Shown: in pieces, positions 57,945 to 64,000 of the stretch
How positions within the stretch are numbered: the stretch's first letter is position 1
Layout: every line of letters starts with the position of its first letter
Source: Rhyacophila brunnea
Lineage: Eukaryota > Arthropoda > Insecta > Trichoptera > Rhyacophilidae
NCBI GenBank assembly: GCA_022495005.1
Contig: JAGYXB010001580.1
Coordinates: 434,001-498,000 of the forward strand
Length of the DNA stretch: 64,000 bases
Direction of reading: 5' to 3'
Position numbers and translations under genes: made by a program
Notes under the pieces: model-generated
The model's input: the letters and a program-made list of their open reading frames with translations, nothing else
Told to the model about the DNA's origin: nothing
Databases searched by the model: none

Positions 57945-58083
57945 CCTAACTACCTTACCGTCCAGGTACCATTGCAGTGACACAGCTGAACCATTCGCCA
58001 AGACATCGAGAAGTCCTCTGCTCCACGTCACGTTCTCCCAATGGTCAGTCATTATTGCCGCGCACAACATCGCCGTCGAGCAA
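57945..58083 (-). CDS. Claudin-like protein, exon A (end of TM1, start of loop 1)
   Basis: First visible coding exon, residues 1-46 of the joined product. It begins after TTTGACAG with one base completing a codon from an upstream exon outside the window, and ends AGG|GTGAGTG in phase 0. Residues CSTAMLCAAIMT look like the outer end of TM1. The rest is extracellular loop 1, with N-glycosylation sequons N17-V-T and N30-G-S and tryptophans W15, W20 and W38. A second GTAAG donor 13 nt upstream (GTAAG at about 57958-57954) would break the frame into exon B, so the 57945 boundary is preferred. The next exon is 42.9 kb downstream. I assign it to this gene by phase, orientation and continuity of the loop, not by transcript evidence. 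Confidence 0.82.
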
Positions 58084-59679
58084 CTGTCAAATAAAGATTA
58101 ACATTAATATTGTGGGTGGATGTAATATAGGCACTCACATAAATGATAGAATATTCAATTCTAATCAATGGTTCAAATCCTACTTCTAGCAAATTCGCAT
58201 GTTTTTTTTTGATCAAAAAAATCTATCTGTTATGTCCGTTTGCAGTTATAGCGACATCAGCTGATAAAACACACGAGAATTAAAATAAGATACAATAACA
58301 TTAATTAATAATATATAAAAAACGATATCACGGCCCGTCTATAAAGCAGAAATTTTCAATACATACTTATCGGTGACATCTTGCAAACTGTTTATCTAGT
58401 TTAGTATATAATTAGACCTTCCGCAAACGTGCAAATAGCAGAGTAATTACTTGCAAATAAATTAAGCCTTTCCTTTCAAACAAGCTTTAAACAAACGAAA
58501 CAGAAATGACATGGAACCATTATCCTCATTGATTTTTGACCTTATAAGTGAATGGCTAACAATAATATCTTGTAAGAAAACTTATTTAAACACGTGTCAA
58601 GAATACGTCATACGTCGAATACTGACGACTGCTCTAGGTTTATTCGCTATCTCGCTCATTAAAAACTTATTTGTAAGGTGACCAAAAATAATTCAGAGCA
58701 TAATGTAGAGTAAATTAAAACAAAAAAATGAACCACCTTATCTACTTAAACGAAAGACGAAAAAAACTCTCTACCTGGTTTCTGAATGGAGCTTTTTCGA
58801 GCCAAAACGCTACGTCCAAGTTAAAAATTCCGTTCCTAAACATTAAAATGTTCCAAACCATTAAAAGCTTGGGAACCTCTGGTCTATGTGAAACTTAGTA
58901 ATAATTTATGTACGGTGTCTTTAGAATACAACAAAGTTAAGTTAAAGTTTATTAAGTTAAACTGAAGTTGATAATATACCTTGATTTTTGACAGACGGGT
59001 GCCATTATTGTCAAGTCAAATAATAATAAATTATTGGCTCTTTAAATTTTATCGAAATCACGTAATCACTGTAGAATAAAGTTGTGGTATAATTAAATGT
59101 ATACTTAAATAAAAACTAATTGCCTTATTTATCACAATTTCACATGTTTCCCGCTTGATTTAGAGAAAGCTTTATTATGTAATGTTATAATCTATGTTAT
59201 AAACGTGCATTATGTGATAAGAAAATTCAAACAGTTAAAATAATATAGCAGTGGCGTAGTCTACTTATTGTTAGTAAACAATGACTTAACTTTTATCGTT
59301 TATAAAGAAGTTGACCTTGATTTATAAATGAAAAACTTAATTACAAAAATTTTGTAACAACACATTATGCAAATACAATGTGTATTTTTCATATTAAAAC
59401 AATATGTTTTCAATGAAATCTCTGAATTATTTCAAGCGTATAATAATTAATGTAGTCAGTTAAATGTATGAAACACGGTGGTGCCATCATACCATTATCG
59501 GCAAATTCCTTGTGAATCTATAGGTTCTTAAGTCAAAACCTAGTTTAGCGAATAAGTAATATGCTAACAAAACCAGAATTATATTATTATTTGATTTAAA
59601 ATGGAAAATAGAATACGGAGATAGATTAAAATATATTTCAGTTAAGGTTAATACTAGCCTAATCTAACCTAATGGAAAT
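58084..59679. other. Intron upstream of exon A, unassigned
   Basis: By phase, the preceding coding exon must end with two bases of a codon. I found no TM1-type exon from here to the right edge, so it is probably outside the window. Confidence 0.5.
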
Positions 59680-59942
59680 AATAATTACAAGATAAAAAGA
59701 ACTTTTTATATACCTACCACGTTTTTAAATTTTCTGTTGAATCATATAAACTTGACAATTCTATGTATTAATAATTTAGTAAAAATAAGGCAATTGTCAA
59801 CATATCATTTTTTGCTATTTTGCAACTCGCAATCGTTAAAAATGCTGTTGACATATTTTTGAGAATGAGAAATTAAAAAAAGATGTCAACTTTTACAAGG
59901 ATAGTTTGAAAAGTTAAACTATCGGAATATAGGAATATCGGA

Positions 59943-60088
59943 AGATCGAACTAATTCCCTCGTTTTTCTGTCAATCTTGTCGGTGGGGTTCCGCTTTACA
60001 TGTTTATACACAGGGGCTTTCAGTAACTCTTCCATTTTGGCAACATAGTCCGTCGCATCCATAACGACTGTCGCGTTTCCTTTATCAA
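59943..60088 (-). pseudogene. Penelope-like RT N-terminal fragment, inverted
   Basis: The minus strand reads VDKGNATVVMDATDYVAKME, ELLKAPVYKHVKRNPTDKID and RKTRELVR, the DKGN-x-VV start of Penelope-like reverse transcriptases. It lies head-to-head with the 3' end of another copy (60089-60378), an arrangement known for Penelope-like insertions. Only about 49 residues remain. Confidence 0.82.
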
Positions 60089-60378
60089 CCCTGAAAACAT
60101 TAATAGGGATGATGGATTACGATTAAAAACGTCATGGCTTCCGGCACTATCAGCAAAATCTAATATTCGAGCCAGTATCTCCGGTCGTAATGATTGACAG
60201 ATTACTCTGAACAACGTTTGCTCTTAGATAATCGGATTCCTTTTGACTTTCTTAGAGCAACGTTTACATTCACATACATACACTACATTTCATCATAAAA
60301 CATATCTCTTGATAATGGCCTCTGCAACGAGCCCGAAACGTCGAGTAAAGAAGGAAGAATGAGACACGGTGAAAACCC
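60089..60378 (+). mobile_element. Penelope-like element 3' end, copy 2
   Basis: The last codons of the GIY-YIG domain (PENINRDDGLRLKTSWLPAL with the initial residues at the junction) and the same 3' sequence as 22300-22500, a few percent diverged. Hammerhead-like motif at 60306-60343. Confidence 0.85.
60306..60343 (+). ncRNA. Hammerhead-like motif in Penelope-like 3' end, copy 2
   Basis: Same sequence as copy 1 over the whole motif (CTTGATAATGGCCTCTGCAA, CGAGCCCGAAACGTCG), including both departures from the hammerhead core. Confidence 0.45.
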
Positions 60379-60483
60379 AAGAATATACTACGGCATTTTA
60401 AAAATTGGAAAATCGTTAGATGAAGACGTGTGCAGACCTGAATAAAATTGTTTTGTTCCTATTGAAACCTAACTTTTCAAACT

Positions 60484-60732
60484 TCTTCTTCTTCTTCGAT
60501 GGCGCTACAGCTCAAGTCGAGCCCTGGCCTCCCCCACCGCCATCCTCCAGCCGGAACGGTCCTCCGCACGTCTTTTCCAGTTCCTGATTTTTAGCAGTTG
60601 GTTGGCATTTTTTGTAATGTTATCACCCCATCGTGTGCGTGGCTTTCCTACTGGCCTTTTCCCCCTGGGTTTTCTTCGAGGATCTTCTTCGGTATCCGTG
60701 ACTCAGGCATGCGCTGGTCTACCTACCCAGTT
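60484..60732 (-). mobile_element. RTE-like 3' end, young insertion with 14-bp TSD
   Basis: The minus strand reads RIPKKILEENPGGKRPVGKP, RTRWGDNITKNANQLLKI and RNWKRRAEDRSGWRMAVGEA ending RARLEL-stop without interruption: an intact C-terminus and a (GAA)n tail, with very little 3' UTR. The target TAACTTTTCAAACT is duplicated at 60470-60483 and 60733-60746. 5'-truncated to 249 bp. Confidence 0.88.
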
Positions 60733-60829
60733 TAACTTTTCAAACTATCCTTGTAAAAGTTGACATCTTTTTTTAATTTCTCATTCTCAAAAATATGTCA
60801 ACAGCATTTTTAACGATTTTTTCTAATAG

Positions 60830-61290
60830 TTCCGCGGTGTACATTTTAAATGCGACTAATACAGTATATGCTTGAATACTCGCGTAGTGTGTAAATAAAA
60901 TATTTTTATCAGGACTTTCAATCTTTATGGGGAAAAAATCATTATTTTATCATTGACCGGCTTACCTTTGTACCGAATACTGATCAATACTTGAAGTATT
61001 TGTAATAATAATATGAACTGTCCGAGTTCTATTATGACTTGACATGTAAACAATGATATCGTATTAAAAATGACTTTGTCGGTGAAAAGTTCAGAATTAC
61101 AGACTACAGTGAAAAACAATTGATCCTTATCGATCATACTTTACTATAATCAATACATTCTACCACAATACGCAAAGATAAATAATTTAAGCTTTTTTTA
61201 TAGTAATAACTTATATATAAAATTTGCAACGTTTTACTGTGCTATAAGTTTTTTTATCGTGCTTAATTTTCGGTAACCGGACAAAACAGA
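60830..61290. other. Unassigned AT-rich sequence
   Basis: Nothing recognised. Confidence 0.5.
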
Positions 61291-61660
61291 ACATGACAAA
61301 ATAGAACTGTGACAAAACAGAACAGCCAGGGGAAAAATGAAACATTAATTTTTGTGGAATCTATTTAGGTTAGGTTAGGTCATTATTTTGTTGTACCTAG
61401 TCACCCAATCATTTTGAACATATTTATTAAGATGAGATATCCTAAGCTTGCCGGCAAAGTCCCATTTATTTGAGGCTTTCTAGCGATTAGGAATGCAGAA
61501 ATTAGGTATATAATTTGATTTATTATGGCTAAATCTGTGCTAAAAAATCTATCAACATAATAGAGATAGGACAATTTCAATATTAAATTTATATTTTTCC
61601 TGAAAGGTCATAGTTATATTTATCGTTTTTCTGTTTTGTCACTGTTCTGTTTTGTCATGG
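61291..61660. mobile_element. Foldback element FB3 with internal GGTTAGG tract
   Basis: The end atgacaaaatagaactgtga is mirrored at 61629-61660 (ttctgttttgtcactgttct). Flanks of the arms also pair loosely. aggttaggttaggtc lies at 61367-61381. About 370 bp, non-coding. Confidence 0.65.
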
Positions 61661-62359
61661 AACCATTTTTCACTTGTCAGCAAGTAACTATATGAAATTA
61701 TGAAGAGTACTATCCGTTTTATTCTAACAACAATTTTGTCTTCGGTTTTAAGGGTCGTACATTTATGGAAAACTTATATTTTGAGTTATTTAAATATATT
61801 AATGGTAACTGAACGCGAGTTAGCTTAATATTTATGGGTAGTATAGGTATGCATATGTTGCAAGTATTATTTCATGTAAGGGACACATTTTCAATTACTG
61901 CCAGGGCGGAAAACGCCTTGCTACGACCCTGAGTTTGTATGAAATATATAATCTGTGAATCATGATTTTTGTGACTTCATATTGATATACTTATTGCCAA
62001 AAGATTACGTGCCTTAAACATACCAGTCACGGTATCAATTTATTCATAGGTAAGAACAGATATAGAAACTGTTCCGGTAATCTATGATATTGTTTTTTTC
62101 TTTTCTCTTACTCGCTTACTGTAACATCTCAAATAAGCCATATAAAATGTGCATAGTAAAATTGCGCGGACACTATTATGGGAATTCCCCATTTGACAAT
62201 GATCCAAAAACACATAGCAACCAAACTAAAAGTGGAAACCAAATAATGTGGAGGGAATACGGCTATAAAAATCACGTCAATTTTGATCATATTCCGTCTC
62301 CCAATATCAGTGAATAAAAATACTTGGAAAAAAATATGAATTGAACTTACTAAACACAA
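61661..62359. other. Unassigned AT-rich sequence
   Basis: ORFs of about 76 codons on both strands here are mirror shadows without recognisable features. Confidence 0.45.
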
Positions 62360-62433
62360 AAATTGAACCCGTGATCCGCGGCTTCAGGTACGGACGTCGG
62401 ACACTCTACCACTTTTATCGCGGATGGCGGGTC
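62360..62433 (-). repeat. tRNA-like element (SINE head or decayed tRNA)
   Basis: Minus strand: aaagtggtagagtgtccgac (A box), then gatcacgggttcaattttt (B box). The acceptor stem does not pair convincingly, so a SINE head is more likely than a functional tRNA. Confidence 0.5.
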
Positions 62434-63119
62434 AATTCTGTTAATATTCATCCGGATTTTAAATCAAGGTATTAATATTAACAATAACTTTGATTTCTAT
62501 ACGGCGTCCAGATTTCTTAAAATTCTATTTTTAACTTACATAGGTACCTACTTGCGTTTGTAAATATTTTTTTATTAAATAATTAATTTTTATTGAATTC
62601 CTCAAACGTATAATTGTTAGAAACTTTCCGTTTGATTAGTAATTGTATCGGAGACGTAATCGGTAAACCATGTTATCAGTATTGCAAATGATTTAAGTGC
62701 CATTCGGTGTACATAATATCTTCATTTTTTTTCTAACTTCTGTAATTATTCTTTAAATAACAAAAATATATAAAAAAAAAAACATTTTACCTAAATAAGT
62801 GTTTTCTCTTTTATATCGTTGTCAATTCTTGGTGGAAATCTATTATGAATCAAAATATAACACAATATGCAGTACTAACAATTGCACTTAGTACAACAAT
62901 AATCAGGACCTTAATACTCTCTAATATCAATCCTAATACCGATTTCATTAATACTCATTTTATGCAGCTGAATTACCTAAATATAAAATATATTAATATT
63001 TTATGAAAGGCTAGGTTAATTTAATAGATATTTGAACAGAGATTTTTTTATAATTTTATTTATTTATTGTACATATTACTTTAATATAAATTATTTGCAC
63101 ATAATATGTACTTAATTAA
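62434..63119. other. AT-rich sequence with a faint Q-family trace
   Basis: ttgtcaattcttggtggaaa at about 62819 resembles the Q terminus. Nothing else recognised. Confidence 0.4.
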
Positions 63120-63240
63120 AAATACGACACACAACGGGATATACGGGTTCGAGTCCCAACGGGTGTCAAATTATGTACGTTCAATGTAAAGAATGTTACA
63201 TCCTCAAATCTTGTGAATTATTCGTTGAACAGTTTATTAA
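63120..63240 (+). repeat. SINE family B copy
   Basis: Head with ATACGGGTTCGAGTCCCAAC (B box) and body cttgtgaattattcgttgaa. Confidence 0.65.
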
Positions 63241-63284
63241 ATAATTTTCCCTTTTAAAATTTGTAAAATTTGTAAATACACCCA

Positions 63285-63522
63285 CGATGGCCGCGCGGCT
63301 TAAGCATCGTCCTATAACGTCGTAGGTCCCAGGTTAAAATCATAGGTATGGCAAGTACACATTGTTTTTCAATTAGTGTATGAGTCACAGCATGGACCTA
63401 ATCATTTAATAGGTTGAGCAAGTGGCTGACATCCATTTCTCGTAAAAACAAAAATCTGTTAATACAAAACCTTCACTCTGTGTAGGCCCATATAATCTCA
63501 TTAGGATCAGACATGGTCAGAT
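63285..63522 (+). repeat. SINE family A copy
   Basis: Head gatggccgcgcggcttaagc (A-box region), decayed B box (CAGGTTAAAATCATAGG), full body to aggatcagacatggtc. Confidence 0.82.
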
Positions 63523-63590
63523 AAAATTTTTAATATATAAATAAATATTATTGAATTGAACTGAATACATTATTGTATATTCTGTACCAG

Positions 63591-63682
63591 TTGATAATAT
63601 TCCTTTGAAGCGAACGAAACCGGTCCTGATTATTGCTAAACTAAATTAAATTAGTACTACACATTTTATTTAATCTAATTAA
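63591..63682 (+). repeat. Q-family repeat with hammerhead-like core
   Basis: TTGATAATATTCCTTTGAAG then CGAACGAAACCGGTCC (63611-63626), followed by the AT-rich family body without clear terminus. Confidence 0.65.
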
Positions 63683-64000
63683 TTAGTAACTATATAATAT
63701 TTGAACCTGTTAACCCCCTCCATTTGTTTTATTAATAAATCTATTACAGCCCCAATTGTTTTGTTAACATGACCAAATAGTACACTTGTAATACCACATC
63801 CCATCATCAAAGTTACCTTTTTACTTAATACTCATGCAAGCAACCCCATAAAATGACGCACCACTTTGTCAAACGTTTTGAATATCTTTACAAGCTGGAA
63901 CGGCGATATAAAAAATATTTTATCTATAAAACCCCTCCAGCCACTCATATTTCAATGTCTCGTGTGGTTTACTGATAACATTCTGATAGACGTAACGTAC
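63683..64000. other. Unassigned sequence at window edge
   Basis: Nothing recognised. Confidence 0.5.

Larger units (their letters stand above)
7921..58083 (-). other. Split host gene: claudin-like four-TM protein, 3' five coding exons
   Basis: Gene-level entry for one minus-strand gene. Coding exons in transcript order are 58083-57945 (139 nt), 15082-14989 (94 nt), 13500-13381 (120 nt), 12562-12425 (138 nt) and 8198-7921 (278 nt). Phases agree at every junction (0, 1, 1, 1) and all introns are GT-AG. Intron lengths are 42862, 1488, 818 and 4226 bp. The joined 255-residue product has the end of TM1, a large first extracellular loop with a GxW-x2-C motif, TM2 (about 122-146), TM3 (about 150-176), a second loop and TM4 (about 225-245), which is the layout of the claudin/PMP22/CACNG/GSG1 superfamily. 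Such proteins work in the plasma membrane in cell junctions or as channel or receptor auxiliary subunits; which applies here is unknown. The first exon is outside the window. A possible poly(A) signal on the minus strand is AATAAA at 7404-7399. Confidence 0.88.
59831..60818. repeat. Perfect inverted repeat (86-90 bp) around Penelope-like and RTE pieces
   Basis: Left arm 59831-59920 and right arm 60729-60818 are exact inverted copies as read here (aatcgttaaaaatgctgttg ... gaaaagttaaact). Four of the 90 bases (60729-60732) belong to the RTE insert and match by chance or microhomology. Confidence 0.9.

Noticed and set aside
57954..57958. Alternative GTAAG donor in exon A
   Set aside because: It would end the exon in phase 1 and break the frame into exon B.
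62360..62433. Functional tRNA gene on the minus strand
   Set aside because: Boxes are present but stem pairing is poor; more like a SINE head.

Overview
This is a low-GC, animal-type nuclear window, most likely from an insect. It has GT-AG introns, a four-transmembrane claudin-like gene, insect-style mariner, R1, RTE and jockey-like elements, Penelope-like elements, several tRNA-derived SINE families and short TTAGG/CCTAA tracts of the insect telomere type. The order cannot be fixed from the sequence alone. There are no bacterial-style operons, CRISPR arrays, rRNA genes or convincing stand-alone tRNA genes.

The only host gene I can support lies on the minus strand and is split over about 50 kb. 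Five coding exons (58083-57945, 15082-14989, 13500-13381, 12562-12425, 8198-7921) join in a consistent reading frame through good GT-AG sites. They give 255 residues of a claudin/PMP22/CACNG-superfamily membrane protein ending at the TAA at 7923-7921. The first exon, with the start codon and most of the first membrane helix, lies beyond the right edge. Nearly everything between 8199 and 57944 is therefore intron. The 42.9-kb intron (15083-57944) holds most of the transposon content.

The rest is a nested transposon record. 1-7900 is the region downstream of the gene (one MITE, an RTE relic, a dispersed repeat, a hAT-like element). The 8.2-12.4 kb intron holds a jockey-like 3' end interrupted by a 1.3-kb mariner with a three-frameshift transposase and by a foldback element, then an RTE relic. 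The big intron holds three small hAT-type elements with 8-bp target duplications (one inside a SINE), an R1-clade reverse transcriptase with an uninterrupted frame at 19.6-21.7 kb in a GC-rich island, Penelope-like 3' ends, a PIF/Harbinger-like element inside an RTE relic, a SINE with a 14-bp target duplication, and paired MITEs.

The signal most worth following is a short conserved motif that looks like a degenerate hammerhead-ribozyme core. It recurs in two otherwise unrelated repeat families: the Penelope-like 3' ends, and a short AT-rich family with long inverted arms carrying the 15-base core GGACGAAACCGGTCC. Several nested insertions can be checked inside the window because an uninterrupted paralogue of the target is also present.
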